Below, one piece after another: positions 33,694 through 43,198 of a stretch of 64,000 nucleotides of DNA. The stretch comes from Clostridia bacterium (GTDB taxonomy: Bacteria; Bacillota; Clostridia; TANB77; CAG-508). The position numbers and the translations under genes were made by a program. The notes beneath the pieces were generated by a model. That model made no database searches. It had not been told where the DNA came from and was given only the letters and a program-made list of their open reading frames with translations. Position 1 is the first letter of the stretch, and every line of letters starts with the position of its first letter. Location of the stretch: NCBI GenBank assembly GCA_017524665.1, contig JAFXVF010000012.1, positions 1-64,000 of the forward strand. Reading direction: 5' to 3'.

Positions 33694-35046
33694 TTAAACT
33701 CCTGCCGCCGAGAATAAGAATGTACCCATATATACTTGTATCATTGGTACTAGAACTACTAAAACGAAGAATATTAATACCACACCAACTATAGAGTACA
33801 CAATCTGTGGCAATGCCTTCATTATTTTTTGTAATATGTTTTCTATATCAAGTTCCATATATTCTAGCAATTTTTCCATCATTTCTGCTAAGTCAGTCTG
33901 CATTCCTATTTTAAGCATTTCTGTTATCATTGTTGATGACAGTCCTGCTCTTTCAAAAGGTTCTATCCATGACTGTCCTATTAAGATATTGTTTATTGAT
34001 GTTTCTATCATTGAAAGCATAACATAGTTTTTTGTTACACTTTTACTAACTTCAATGGCATCTTGAATTCTCATTCCGTTCTCAATATTTAGCAATATTG
34101 CTCTTATTAATCTTTCAAAATCTAATGCATATATAAGTTTTCCAAATACAGGCATAGTATATTTAAAATAGTCAAAATTGTATCTTCCTCTTGGTGTTCT
34201 AATGTATGAAACAATCGCTACTGCAGCTCCAGCAATTAAGAAAACTGGAATATACCAATGTGCCATTACTCCATCTAAGAAATCCTTAAACCATAGTGTA
34301 AGCGCTGGTAATTCTTCTGAAGTTCCTACTGTATCAAATACATTTTGTATTTGTGGTATTGCTAATAATGTACCTAAAATAAGCATTACAAAGATTCCGC
34401 CAAATTGCAATAAGTTTGGTACTAGTATGCTACGTATTTTTTTGGACATAGCTGTTGCTTCGTCAAGATATGTTATTGCCTGTTGTAGTGATTGTGTAAG
34501 AGATCCAGACATTTCCCCAACTTTAATTATATTTATATAAATATATGGGAAAATAGAAGAATAGTATTCCATTGTTGTATACATGTTTTCACCGGCTTCA
34601 ACACCAGCTAATATGTCTTCTAGTACTGCACGAAATGTCAAGTTTTCTGTGCTGTCGATAATTGTTGATAATGCGTGAATATTGTTGAAGTTTGCTTTTT
34701 TCAATAGGTAAAAGTTTTGAGTAAATACCATAACATCTCTCGGTTTAATTCTTTCTCCTCCTGAAAAAATTAAACCAATTTTATCTTTTAGAGTTATTTT
34801 CTTGGTTCCTGATCTTGCTCTAATATCGGCTGCATTAACCTTTTTAAGAACCGAGTCAATATTTTCATTGTTTTTTCCTCTTTTTACCTTGTTCCTGCCT
34901 ACACGATTGTTTACCTGTACAACACTGATTGGCATAAGCCCATTTCTCTTTAGCTTTTTTATTAAGCTAAATCTACTAGTATCTTCTACTTTGTTTTTTA
35001 CTTCAAGGCCTTTATTTGTAAGAGCTCTGTATGAATATACTGGCAC
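33694..35046 (-). CDS. pilC: Type IV pilus inner-membrane platform protein PilC
   Basis: A 450-residue type II secretion F-family protein that anchors the pilus motors in the membrane. An N-terminal basic region (MPVYSYRALTNKGLEVK) is followed by two F domains. Transmembrane segments are at about 205-225, 255-275 and 420-440. LQQAITYLDEATAMSKKIRS and FERLIRAILLNIENGM are family blocks. It is the last gene of the pilB-pilT-pilC run. The linker at about 45-80 is unusually long and basic. Confidence 0.93.
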   Translation of the reverse strand: MPVYSYRALTNKGLEVKNKVEDTSRFSLIKKLKRNGLMPISVVQVNNRVGRNKVKRGKNNENIDSVLKKVNAADIRARSGTKKITLKDKIGLIFSGGERIKPRDVMVFTQNFYLLKKANFNNIHALSTIIDSTENLTFRAVLEDILAGVEAGENMYTTMEYYSSIFPYIYINIIKVGEMSGSLTQSLQQAITYLDEATAMSKKIRSILVPNLLQFGGIFVMLILGTLLAIPQIQNVFDTVGTSEELPALTLWFKDFLDGVMAHWYIPVFLIAGAAVAIVSYIRTPRGRYNFDYFKYTMPVFGKLIYALDFERLIRAILLNIENGMRIQDAIEVSKSVTKNYVMLSMIETSINNILIGQSWIEPFERAGLSSTMITEMLKIGMQTDLAEMMEKLLEYMELDIENILQKIMKALPQIVYSIVGVVLIFFVLVVLVPMIQVYMGTFLFSAAGV

Positions 35047-35065
35047 AGTTTATGCCCTCCTCTCG

Positions 35066-36163
35066 TTATTGTCTTTGTATTTTTAATTGCATTATCGTTC
35101 TATTAAGTGTTTCAAGGTTTTTCTCTTCAACTTGAGATTTTGCTTGTTCTAATGTTATTTTATTGTCTACAAATAAATTAGCAATCGAGTTTATAAGTGT
35201 AATATTTCCTTTCTCTATGCTACTCTGCATTCCATCTTGAAGTTCTGAAACACTAAATTTTTCTTTTCTTATGCATCCTGCTATAACGTTATCTACAACC
35301 ATTACCTCAGGTACAAGGACTAATTGGTCATCAACACCTTTCAATAGTCTTTGCGAAATAACTAGTTTTAATAAACTTGAGATTAAGTATTTAATAGTCG
35401 TTTGGTCACTTATATCATAGAAGTTAATCATTCTATCGATTGTTTCAGCACATGATTTTGTGTGTAATGTTCCTATAACCAAGTGTCCTGATTCTGCCAT
35501 TTCTATTGCCGCATCCATTGTTTCTCTATCACGTATCTCTCCTATAACTAGTATATCACAGTCTTCTCTTAGAGAGTTTTTAACGCCATCATGATAATTA
35601 AGAGAATCTCTTCCCTGTCCAACTTCTTTTTGTACTATAACAGACATTTTACTAACATGTTTAAATTCTATAGGGCTTTCCAGAGTTAGTATTTTTCTGT
35701 TTTGAGTTTCGTTTATTTCATTTATTAAAGCATTTAATGTTGTTGTTTTACCAGAGTTTGTTTTACCAGTAACTAACATTAATCCTTGTGGTTGAAATGT
35801 CATTCTTCTAACTACTTCAGGTACTCCTAAGTCACTAAACTTTGGTAATGTATTTTTTATTATTCTTAGCGTAAATACTGGTATTTCATCAGAGAATGAA
35901 ATATTTACTCTTAGCCTTACATCTTCGAAATCTATAGAACAGTCTAGTTTTCTTGTTTTACGAAATATTTCGTCTTTGTCTACATTTCCTCTTACAATAT
36001 AGTCATATATTTCCCACATATCATCTTCTGTTAGCTCTTTTGATTCATCCATTGCTATTAAAGCTCTTGAAATTCTTAGCATTGGTTTAAGCCCACATAT
36101 AAGGTGAATATCAGATGCGTCCTTTTCTTTAGCTGTTTTTAATACTTTTTCAATTGCTATCAT
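35066..36163 (-). CDS. pilT: Type IV pilus retraction ATPase PilT
   Basis: 365 residues from ATG 36163 (SD GGGAGGTAAACTA). Hexameric AAA-type ATPase that depolymerises the pilus. PilT N-terminal block KASDIHLICGLKPMLRI-like (ASDIHL), Walker A LVTGKTNSGKTTTLNAL, which has Lys-Thr-Asn where GPTGS is usual, ASP box (RDSLNYHDGVKNSLREDCD), Walker B ILVIGEIRDRETM and the His box GHLVIGTLHTKS. The atypical Walker A start does not remove the essential GK(T/S). Between pilB and pilC. Confidence 0.92.
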   Translation of the reverse strand: MIAIEKVLKTAKEKDASDIHLICGLKPMLRISRALIAMDESKELTEDDMWEIYDYIVRGNVDKDEIFRKTRKLDCSIDFEDVRLRVNISFSDEIPVFTLRIIKNTLPKFSDLGVPEVVRRMTFQPQGLMLVTGKTNSGKTTTLNALINEINETQNRKILTLESPIEFKHVSKMSVIVQKEVGQGRDSLNYHDGVKNSLREDCDILVIGEIRDRETMDAAIEMAESGHLVIGTLHTKSCAETIDRMINFYDISDQTTIKYLISSLLKLVISQRLLKGVDDQLVLVPEVMVVDNVIAGCIRKEKFSVSELQDGMQSSIEKGNITLINSIANLFVDNKITLEQAKSQVEEKNLETLNRTIMQLKIQRQ

Positions 36164-36187
36164 TAGTTTACCTCCCAAAATTTAGGT

Positions 36188-37819
36188 TTAATATATTAAT
36201 AATTTTTTGTTTATTTCAGCAAGGTTTGTTGTTCCATTTATAACTTTACCTAAACCATCGATTACTAACGGTCTATAACCATGTTTTAAGGCTTCATTTC
36301 TAACTTCAATACTTGATGCATCATTTACAATTAATTGTTTTAGTTCGTCTCCAATTGTTAGTATTTCAAATATACCTATTCTATCATAGTATCCTATCTG
36401 GTTACATTCCTTGCATCCAACAGCATCAAATGTTTTTCCACTCGTATCAAATTCTACTCCATATTTTTTCCCTATTGTTTCTATTATTCTTTTTTCATCA
36501 TCTGTATAATTTCTTTCTTTCTTGCAGTGTTCACAAAGCTTTCTAACAAGTCTTTGTGAAATAGTTGATGCTACCGTACTTGCTATATCATAATTTGAAA
36601 TGCCTAATTTACGAAGTCTTGTGATAACCTCTATGGCATCTATTGTGTGTATTGTTGATAATACGTAGTGTCCTGTTTGTCCGGATTGCATAGCAATTTC
36701 TGCAGTTTCCAGGTCACGAATTTCTCCAACAAGTATAATATCTGGATCCTGTCTTAAAACAGTACGTAATGATCCAGAGAATGATGTCTTAGCGTCGATT
36801 TCTATCTGGTTTAATCCAGGAATACGAATTTCAACTGGGTCTTCAATTGTAGTAATGTTTATGTTTGGACTATTTAAAAAGTCTATAACACTATACAAGG
36901 TTGTAGTTTTACCTTCTCCAGTTGGAGCAGCTATAATAGAAATACTGTTTCTCTTATTAAAGCATTTATTAACTAGGGCATCATCTTCTGGGAATCCTAA
37001 TTCAAATATTCTTTTTATTCCAGCATTTTTCTTTAATAAACGTAGAACAAACTTTTCTCCAAATATGTTTTTCTGTGAAGAAACACGTATGTTATAGTCA
37101 GGGTATAGAAGAATTCTACCATCTTGTGATTCCTGTTTTTCTTGGTGCATATTTGATATTGCTTTTAATCTTCCTATTATTTGCAATTGTTTGTCTTTTT
37201 CTATATTGGCAACAGTTAAAAGTTCACCATCTATACGATAACGAACTCTTACCTCATTTTCTAGAGGTTCGATGTGAATATCACTTGCTCTTTTTTCCAT
37301 TCCTGTCTTTATAATACTATCAACAAGTGTTGTAACGTCTCTGCTTATTGAAATGTTCTCCGATGCTTGTCCTTCAAAGCTTTCAAGTATTTCATCTATA
37401 TTACTTTCAAATGTAATATAGCGTTCCATAACTAGTCCTCTGTTTAATAATAAGAGTCTAACCGTATCCATTATTCTTTTATTTGTTGTATCTGCAAAGC
37501 AAACTTTAACTTTACCATTTGAAATTTCAAATGGTATTGCTTTATTTTGTTTTGCAACATCTATGGAGATATAATCTGTTACGTTAATGTTTATGTCTCC
37601 ATACCTGAGAATCATACTTTTTTCGCCCATTATTTCGCCAATCGCTTGTATAAGAGCGTTTTGATCACCCAAATCAAGGATGTGTAATATGTCACCTATT
37701 TTTTTGTTTGGACTATTTTTTTTGTATTCCATTGCACGTTCAATGTCTTCTTGGGTAACTATTCCTCTTCTAACAAGCTCAATACCCATAGGGGTTTTTT
37801 TCTTTACATCAGCTGCCAT
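36188..37819 (-). CDS. pilB: Type IV pilus assembly ATPase PilB
   Basis: A 543-residue GspE/PilB ATPase that drives pilus extension. An N-terminal MshEN/GSPII_E domain (KKTPMGIELVRRGIVTQEDI) precedes the motor: ASDIHIEPLENEVRVRYRID, Walker A AAPTGEGKTTTLYS, Walker B IILVGEIRDLETAE and the zinc Cys motif CEHC...CKEC at about residues 435-475. RIGIFEIL near the end is typical. Followed by pilT after 24 nt. Confidence 0.95.
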   Translation of the reverse strand: MAADVKKKTPMGIELVRRGIVTQEDIERAMEYKKNSPNKKIGDILHILDLGDQNALIQAIGEIMGEKSMILRYGDININVTDYISIDVAKQNKAIPFEISNGKVKVCFADTTNKRIMDTVRLLLLNRGLVMERYITFESNIDEILESFEGQASENISISRDVTTLVDSIIKTGMEKRASDIHIEPLENEVRVRYRIDGELLTVANIEKDKQLQIIGRLKAISNMHQEKQESQDGRILLYPDYNIRVSSQKNIFGEKFVLRLLKKNAGIKRIFELGFPEDDALVNKCFNKRNSISIIAAPTGEGKTTTLYSVIDFLNSPNINITTIEDPVEIRIPGLNQIEIDAKTSFSGSLRTVLRQDPDIILVGEIRDLETAEIAMQSGQTGHYVLSTIHTIDAIEVITRLRKLGISNYDIASTVASTISQRLVRKLCEHCKKERNYTDDEKRIIETIGKKYGVEFDTSGKTFDAVGCKECNQIGYYDRIGIFEILTIGDELKQLIVNDASSIEVRNEALKHGYRPLVIDGLGKVINGTTNLAEINKKLLIY

Positions 37820-37918
37820 ATAAGTATTTCTCCTTTCTTTTGTATGTTTCTTTATATTATTATTCCTTATTGTTAATGCTTTATATTCGTTTTTACTTAA
37901 TTACATAAATTTTACATT

Positions 37919-38914
37919 TTACTTATATTTAACAACAAGTCTTCCATTTGTTAGTCCGCTCCAGCTTGATGTTCCAGGCCCATATGAGCTTGTTGCTAAA
38001 TTTGTTACAGTTGTCCCTTCTGCATTAGTCATTGCATTTACAGTTGCACCTTCTATGCTACTTGCTTCTGATGAATTAGCATCAGCTTTGCTTATCCAAA
38101 AACCAGAATACTCTCCAAAGCAACTATTTATAGAATACGTATTATTTATATTCTCTAAGTAGCCATTACTATCAACTGTTTTTTCTGTTGTACTATATGA
38201 AAATTTCACATCCGTTGTCGAGCTATTATATGCATATTTTGGTATCCAAGCAAAAAGTACACCTTGTTCTATTACTCTTTTTCCTGTCATTTGGCTTTTA
38301 TTAGAATCAGTTATAGTATCATATCCTTCAATTTCTAATCCATCCAAAGCCATTGCATATGCCCAGGTTTTATTTTCATAGTTATACCATGTTGTATCTT
38401 CTTCTGTTGTTATTTGCCAGTATCCTGTTTCGCTTATATAATCGGTTATTACGTATTTAACGGGTACCATGCCACTTGGCACTTTAGGTTTATTTGGTAT
38501 AATTAATATTTCTTTTGATTTAGTTCTATTTATCGTTATTGATTTTGTGTTATTTCCTAATTTATAGCTAACAGATATTTGTATATTTCTTATAAGGTCT
38601 TTTCCTCCACTATTTGCATTTCCTATATTAACTTGTGCTGTATACCCACTTGTTAAATTTGCTGCACTTATTGCTGCATCTATAGCACTAGTATCGTTAG
38701 GATCTATTAAATATTGGTAATACGTTTTATCAAGATTCTCTGCAATAGCGGTAGCATAAGCTGTTGCTGCAGCACTTCTGCTTGCATCTGTGTATTGTGT
38801 ATATATGTTTACAAATATTGTTGAAATTAAAAATGTAAAAATTGACAATATTACAATTGCTACAGCTAAATCAATTCCAGTATATCCTTTTTGTGACTGT
38901 AAAAAATCTTTCAT
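37919..38914 (-). CDS. Prepilin-like protein with large C-terminal domain
   Basis: 331 residues from ATG 38914 (SD GGAGGCAAAT); the earlier ATG overlaps the pilD stop. The type III/IV-like prepilin leader is FLQSQKGYTGIDLAVAIVIL: Gly before the cut, Asp at +5 in place of the usual Glu, and a hydrophobic helix to about residue 40. The rest is an exported Ser/Thr/Asn-rich domain with YAMALDGLEIEGYD and FGEYSGFWISKAD, a pattern reminiscent of surface pilin modules. Processed by PilD, it is probably a minor pilin or tip adhesin. The Asp at +5 is a real but modest oddity. Confidence 0.8.
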   Translation of the reverse strand: MKDFLQSQKGYTGIDLAVAIVILSIFTFLISTIFVNIYTQYTDASRSAAATAYATAIAENLDKTYYQYLIDPNDTSAIDAAISAANLTSGYTAQVNIGNANSGGKDLIRNIQISVSYKLGNNTKSITINRTKSKEILIIPNKPKVPSGMVPVKYVITDYISETGYWQITTEEDTTWYNYENKTWAYAMALDGLEIEGYDTITDSNKSQMTGKRVIEQGVLFAWIPKYAYNSSTTDVKFSYSTTEKTVDSNGYLENINNTYSINSCFGEYSGFWISKADANSSEASSIEGATVNAMTNAEGTTVTNLATSSYGPGTSSWSGLTNGRLVVKYK

Positions 38915-38925
38915 ATTTGCCTCCT

Positions 38926-39564
38926 TCACATCACAAAATTTGCTGCTATCACAGCTACTAAATTACAAATGCATATATAAAAACCAATCGCTTTTTTTCT
39001 TTGTTTTTTTGAGATATTATCACATATATTTATGCAAAAATATGCAAACATGAAAAATAAATATATAGCATATCTATCTATATTAGCATTTCCTACTATG
39101 GATAGATATAATATATATATAAATACCAAAACTGCTCCAAAGAGCAATACAGACCTTTGTATATATTTCTTTTCTTTGTCAATTCCTGCAATTATCATTA
39201 TTGATGTAATATACATCATTCCGAAGAAAAAGCCTATTATTTTATCTAATGACATTTCTTTAATGTTCATGTTAAGTGATAATGCATAAAGTAATAATAA
39301 TGTACCTGATGCAATTTCTAGAATTAGATATCGAATTCTTATCTTTTGCCCACAATATCTGCATTTTCCTCTTAAAAAAATGTAACTCAATACTGGTATT
39401 AGGTCTAAAAATCCGAGCTTATGGTTGCAATTAGGGCAAAAAGATCTTTCATGTGTAATGTCTTTTCCAATAGGAATACGATACACTGCCAGCGTACAAA
39501 AACTTCCATTTAGACAGCCCATTATAAAAATGATTGTATATATTACATATAAATAAGTATCCAT
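38926..39564 (-). CDS. pilD: Prepilin peptidase
   Basis: A 212-residue A24-type aspartic protease of the membrane that cuts prepilin leaders and often methylates the new N-terminus. The N-terminal domain has the two CxxC pairs (CPNCNHKLGFLDLIPVLSYI, CRYCGQKIRIRY). Several transmembrane segments follow. The second Asp region appears as AGIDKEKKYIQ; the first catalytic Asp is less obvious than in the textbook form. It overlaps the start region of the next pilin gene. Confidence 0.88.
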   Translation of the reverse strand: MDTYLYVIYTIIFIMGCLNGSFCTLAVYRIPIGKDITHERSFCPNCNHKLGFLDLIPVLSYIFLRGKCRYCGQKIRIRYLILEIASGTLLLLYALSLNMNIKEMSLDKIIGFFFGMMYITSIMIIAGIDKEKKYIQRSVLLFGAVLVFIYILYLSIVGNANIDRYAIYLFFMFAYFCINICDNISKKQRKKAIGFYICICNLVAVIAANFVM

Positions 39565-39651
39565 TTTAAGCTTTCCTGTTAATTTAAAATTTAAGGCATA
39601 TACATAAGGTCATCATGCATATGCCTAAAAAATAACTGTATTTTGTGTAAA

Positions 39652-39879
39652 CTAGTTACCATATTGGTTCCAATATGTGTTAAGAGCAGTAACTGTTGTG
39701 TTTAATTCATTGTTTTGTTGATTAACTTTGTTGTTATATTTTGTAACTGCTGTATTTGATTTTGTGAAAATTCCATCTCCTCCAATTGCTAGTGTTACAG
39801 CTGTTCCAGCTAGTATTAATAACACAATAACTGTGATTACTAAAGCTACTAGTGTAATACCTTTTTGTTCTTTTAACAT
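39652..39879 (-). CDS. Type IV pilin, short
   Basis: 75 residues from ATG 39879 (SD AAGGAGGAAAAACTT). Leader MLKEQKG, cut after Gly, then ITLVALVITVIVLLILAGTA: hydrophobic pilin helix with Leu/Val where Glu5 is normally found. The short soluble part is Asn/Thr rich (YNNKVNQQNNELNTTV) and ends in aromatic residues. In Clostridia such short proteins start with KGITL and can be the major pilin. It follows the small membrane gene at 39939. Confidence 0.85.
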   Translation of the reverse strand: MLKEQKGITLVALVITVIVLLILAGTAVTLAIGGDGIFTKSNTAVTKYNNKVNQQNNELNTTVTALNTYWNQYGN

Positions 39880-39938
39880 AAGTTTTTCCTCCTTAAAAAT
39901 TTTTTTGTATATATTTAATAAAATAAATATAACCATTG

Positions 39939-40334
39939 TTATTTTGTATCTGTACTTGGATAGTACGTTTGCGTATTTGTACGTGTTGAATTTGTTGTAC
40001 CTGTTCCTGTTGTTCCATTTATTATTGCATTGCTTTCTGTTACAACATTATATGGTTGAAATGGATTTGGATTCCCAGGCTGATATGTTGTTGCTCTTTC
40101 ATATTCCCTTAAATCAGAAGCAGAAACCATATAGGTGATTGGTTGTGTTTTGATTTCCTCAACCTCTGTTTCACTGTTTAGTTCTGTTTTTACTTCTTCA
40201 GGAACTGTATAAGCTACTTTTTCTGGAATTGTTTTGCTAAGTGGTATAAAGTCATAAAATGCAACTCCAAATACTAAAGCTATAGCAATACATAATAAAA
40301 TAAATATAAAAATTTCTTTTATTGCATTTACCAT
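39939..40334 (-). CDS. Pilus-cluster membrane protein of unknown function
   Basis: 131 residues: one N-terminal transmembrane segment at about residues 7-27 (IFIFILLCIAIALVFGVAF), then a Thr/Asn/Pro-rich disordered tail ending TNTQTYYPSTDTK. It occupies the place of a PilP-like lipoprotein in Gram-negative pilus operons (after PilN, PilO), but I see no PilP fold or lipobox. Likely a pilus assembly accessory by position. SD GCGGAGGTTTACAC. Confidence 0.65.
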   Translation of the reverse strand: MVNAIKEIFIFILLCIAIALVFGVAFYDFIPLSKTIPEKVAYTVPEEVKTELNSETEVEEIKTQPITYMVSASDLREYERATTYQPGNPNPFQPYNVVTESNAIINGTTGTGTTNSTRTNTQTYYPSTDTK

Positions 40335-40357
40335 GTGTAAACCTCCGCTTTATTCAA

Positions 40358-41020
40358 TTAATTGTTATTTGTCCTCTTGCTAGTAGGCTTTTCGGTGTCA
40401 TCATCTTCTAATGTTGATGAAGTATTTGTTATGCTATTGTCAATGTCTAATCTAATTTGTGATACTGTGAATGTAGCCGTTAATATTTCGGTACTATCCC
40501 CTGGCACAATTTTAAATCTTTCTATTACAAAATTAAGTTCATTGTCATTTTCTATTGATCTTATAAATTCCGCAATATACACAAATTTGCCTTTAACTGT
40601 AAAGTTTATATCATATACCCCTGTTGCAGAAGTTGGATTTGCGTCTATTTTTAAATCTAGTCCATATTTGTTCTCAGCATAATTTCCAATGTGGGAAAAC
40701 AAATAGTCAACTTGATATGTCTTTATTTCTGTTGCTCTTTTTACTTCTTCTTCACTTGAATATGCAACTTTATCTTGGTATTCTTCTTTTTTGTTTGAAA
40801 GCTTCTTTGATGCTAAAGACAAATCGCTTTTAGCAGTTTCAAATTTTGCACCTGTTAGCATTGATGCTTCATTAATTTTTTCATCTAGTTCGTTATTCTT
40901 GTCTGATAATTCATAGTAACCAAGTACATCAATAAAGCTAACATGCATACCATTAAGAACAACAGTAACTGCTAGAGATATTAATAATATTATTAAAATT
41001 GCAATTAGTATTTTTCTCAT
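40358..41020 (-). CDS. PilO-like pilus assembly protein
   Basis: A 220-residue bitopic protein with an N-terminal transmembrane segment (about 4-25), a coiled coil (about 40-100; ELDEKINEASMLTGAKFE) and a ferredoxin-like alpha/beta domain with FVYIAEFIRSIENDNEL, typical of PilO. Its start overlaps the stop of the PilM-PilN fusion by 4 nt (ATGA type). PilN and PilO form the membrane alignment complex of the pilus machine. Confidence 0.8.
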   Translation of the reverse strand: MRKILIAILIILLISLAVTVVLNGMHVSFIDVLGYYELSDKNNELDEKINEASMLTGAKFETAKSDLSLASKKLSNKKEEYQDKVAYSSEEEVKRATEIKTYQVDYLFSHIGNYAENKYGLDLKIDANPTSATGVYDINFTVKGKFVYIAEFIRSIENDNELNFVIERFKIVPGDSTEILTATFTVSQIRLDIDNSITNTSSTLEDDDTEKPTSKRTNNN

Positions 41021-42666
41021 GGCATGTCTCCTTCTATAGTAAGTCTAACTATATCGTCTTGCTTTGTTCCACTGTTAGTTTTTGTGTTAACTAATATGCC
41101 ATTTGCATTAATTGCAGAAAGGAAATATCCTAATGCATCATAAGTTTTTGATTGTGCTCCAATTACTATGTGCTTACCTTCTGTATTCTCAATTGATGTA
41201 ACCTGAACATTTTTTGGAACATAGACCATTATTCTGCTCATTAAATTTGGTATAGCATTTTTTACGCTATTTTCATCTGCAATTTTTTGATTAACAGCTT
41301 CTAGATTGCTTATAAGTGTACTATATTCTGCTACCTTATCATTTATTTTTTGAGTATCAGAATTAATTTGTTGAATCTTTGCTTGCGTGTCCTGTATAAT
41401 GGCTTCTGCCTCCTCTGTCTTGTTACTTATCATATTATTGAGCACTATCGAAATAACTATAAATGCAACAATAATTATAAAAACTCCTCCTGCAAGTCTT
41501 AACTGCATTACTTCAGTGCCATCAAGTTTACCATTTAGTTTAAAGTCAATATTAATATTTGGAATGCTTGGCTTTTTTGAGTCTGATGCTGATGATGGTT
41601 TTCCTTTGTTTTTGCCACCTATCTCCATGCTTCCTAGTTGTTTTAGTTTTTCAAAAGTGTTTTCAGACTTAAAGTTTATATCTTTTAGTCCTTCACCTAT
41701 TCCCTGTAATCCCAATGCTATTGCTGAGTTTACTTCAATATAGTCTTTTATATTTGTCATGTTCGTTGAAACATTCTTCATAAAGTACGGTCTAAGCAAC
41801 TCGCATTTTATACTTGGCATATTTTCTTGAAAATATAAGTCTACATTGTTTATTAATGCACCTGTACCTGTAATATACATTTTTTCTATATTACTAATAT
41901 TTTTGCTTATAAAATCTTTTGCTTCTGAAATAATATCATAAAGTGTAGGCATAATATCTTGTAAGTATGTGTCATCCTGTTCTTGTAAATCTCTGCCTTC
42001 TGATGTATAAATTGTTGTATTTTTTAATATATCATAAACTTTTGCATATGAATTTTCTTTGCTATTTATTTTGTGGAAAATGTCGCTCATTCCGCTAATT
42101 AAAGGTTCAACTTTATTTACTTGTCCATTTATAATTGTCGTTAAAGTTACCTTTTCTTCCAAGTTAAGTATAACACTATTTTCCTTAACACCAATTTCAA
42201 CATTGTTTGCAATAGCTACAGGCAATGGCACTATAGTTTTTAAAGTGTTTTTTTGAAACTCTTGATTAAGTTTGTTAATTTCTGCCTTGCTACATGAAAC
42301 GTGTAATGCTTTAACAATTTCTCTATTTTCTGGGCTGTTTACAAGTATATATCGTCCTTCCATTGAACCTTTTGTATAGCCTTTTTCTTCGCATAAAAGT
42401 TCAAACTCAATAGCAATAGCTTTTCCCATGTCTTTTTCGCTTAGGAGATTTGCCATATCAAAGTAGTTATATTGCTCGTCATTAATATTTACGCTTATAG
42501 GTACACGGAAGCTATATGTTTCATTGATTATTTGATCTATTGCTTCTGTTAAATTGTCATAGAATTTAACACCAAATGCTTCTACTTTGACAGTGTCACG
42601 CTCTTTGGCAATTTTGGCATATTTAATTAAATTACTTTCAATATAAATTCCTAGACAGCTTGACAT
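41017..42666 (-). CDS. PilM-PilN fusion protein of the type IV pilus
   Basis: 549 residues. The first about 340 form an actin-like PilM domain (CLGIYIESNLIKYAKIAKER; VILNLEEKVTLTTIINGQ; YITGTGALINNVDLYFQ), which is cytoplasmic. A Ser/Lys linker leads to one transmembrane helix at about 393-413 (LRLAGGVFIIIVAFIVISIV), a coiled coil and a PilN-like alpha/beta domain (NAIPNLMSRIMVYVPKNVQV). In most species PilM and PilN are separate proteins that meet through the PilN N-terminus, so this fusion holds them together. First gene of the pilus operon. Confidence 0.85.
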   Translation of the reverse strand: MSSCLGIYIESNLIKYAKIAKERDTVKVEAFGVKFYDNLTEAIDQIINETYSFRVPISVNINDEQYNYFDMANLLSEKDMGKAIAIEFELLCEEKGYTKGSMEGRYILVNSPENREIVKALHVSCSKAEINKLNQEFQKNTLKTIVPLPVAIANNVEIGVKENSVILNLEEKVTLTTIINGQVNKVEPLISGMSDIFHKINSKENSYAKVYDILKNTTIYTSEGRDLQEQDDTYLQDIMPTLYDIISEAKDFISKNISNIEKMYITGTGALINNVDLYFQENMPSIKCELLRPYFMKNVSTNMTNIKDYIEVNSAIALGLQGIGEGLKDINFKSENTFEKLKQLGSMEIGGKNKGKPSSASDSKKPSIPNINIDFKLNGKLDGTEVMQLRLAGGVFIIIVAFIVISIVLNNMISNKTEEAEAIIQDTQAKIQQINSDTQKINDKVAEYSTLISNLEAVNQKIADENSVKNAIPNLMSRIMVYVPKNVQVTSIENTEGKHIVIGAQSKTYDALGYFLSAINANGILVNTKTNSGTKQDDIVRLTIEGDMP

Positions 42667-42972
42667 GCCCTTTCTCCTTCGCCAGGTTTTCCATCGTTTT
42701 TATTTATTTTTTGCATTCTCTTTATATAAATACGCTGAAAATTTTTCTTATTTTCTAAATAGCTATAAAAAAAGTTATAAAATCGACTTAATTCATGTAT
42801 TTATTTTATATTTTTGTACTTAAAAGTCAATATTTTTAACATACTTGTAATCTAAATGTAATATTAATGTAATAATTGCTTATGACGAACTTATCGTTAT
42901 TTTTTTCTTATGCATAATTTTAGTCAAACTGGAAAATATAATATCAAAATTTTATTTTGGGAGTTGATTATT
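42667..42972. other. Divergent intergenic region
   Basis: About 300 nt of AT-rich DNA between the pilus operon (minus) and the dodecin-spoVA operon (plus). It must hold both promoters. I see a GCATA box near 42912 that could be part of a sporulation promoter, but no matching -10. No gene seen. Confidence 0.4.
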
Positions 42973-43185
42973 TTGTCTACAGAAAAACACTTACATTTAA
43001 CAGGTTCTTCCGAAGTTTCATGGAAAGATGCTATTACTCAAACAATAAGTGAAGCTTCAAAATCAATTGATTATCTATCATGCGTAACAATTTTAAATCA
43101 AAGTGCAAAAATAAGTGGTAAGAAAATTGTAGAGTATTTAGTTGATTTAGATTTATGTTTCACTATAGATCATGATAGAGAATAG
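42973..43185 (+). CDS. Dodecin-like protein
   Basis: 70 residues from TTG 42973 (GGGAG 9 nt upstream); the ATG at 42910 gives a longer N-terminus with no SD. Pattern LTGSSEVSWKDAITQTISEA, then ASKSIDYLSCVTILNQSAKI and YLVDLDLCFTID matches dodecin, a small dodecameric flavin-binding protein: strand, helix, two long strands. It lies 13 nt before spoVAC and is probably co-transcribed with the spoVA genes. Confidence 0.75.
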   Translation: MSTEKHLHLTGSSEVSWKDAITQTISEASKSIDYLSCVTILNQSAKISGKKIVEYLVDLDLCFTIDHDRE

Positions 43186-43198
43186 AAAGGAAAACTAT

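Noticed and set aside
42910-42972. Longer N-terminus for the dodecin-like protein
   Set aside because: The ATG at 42910 has no SD and adds residues not found in dodecins. TTG 42973 has a GGGAG site at good spacing.
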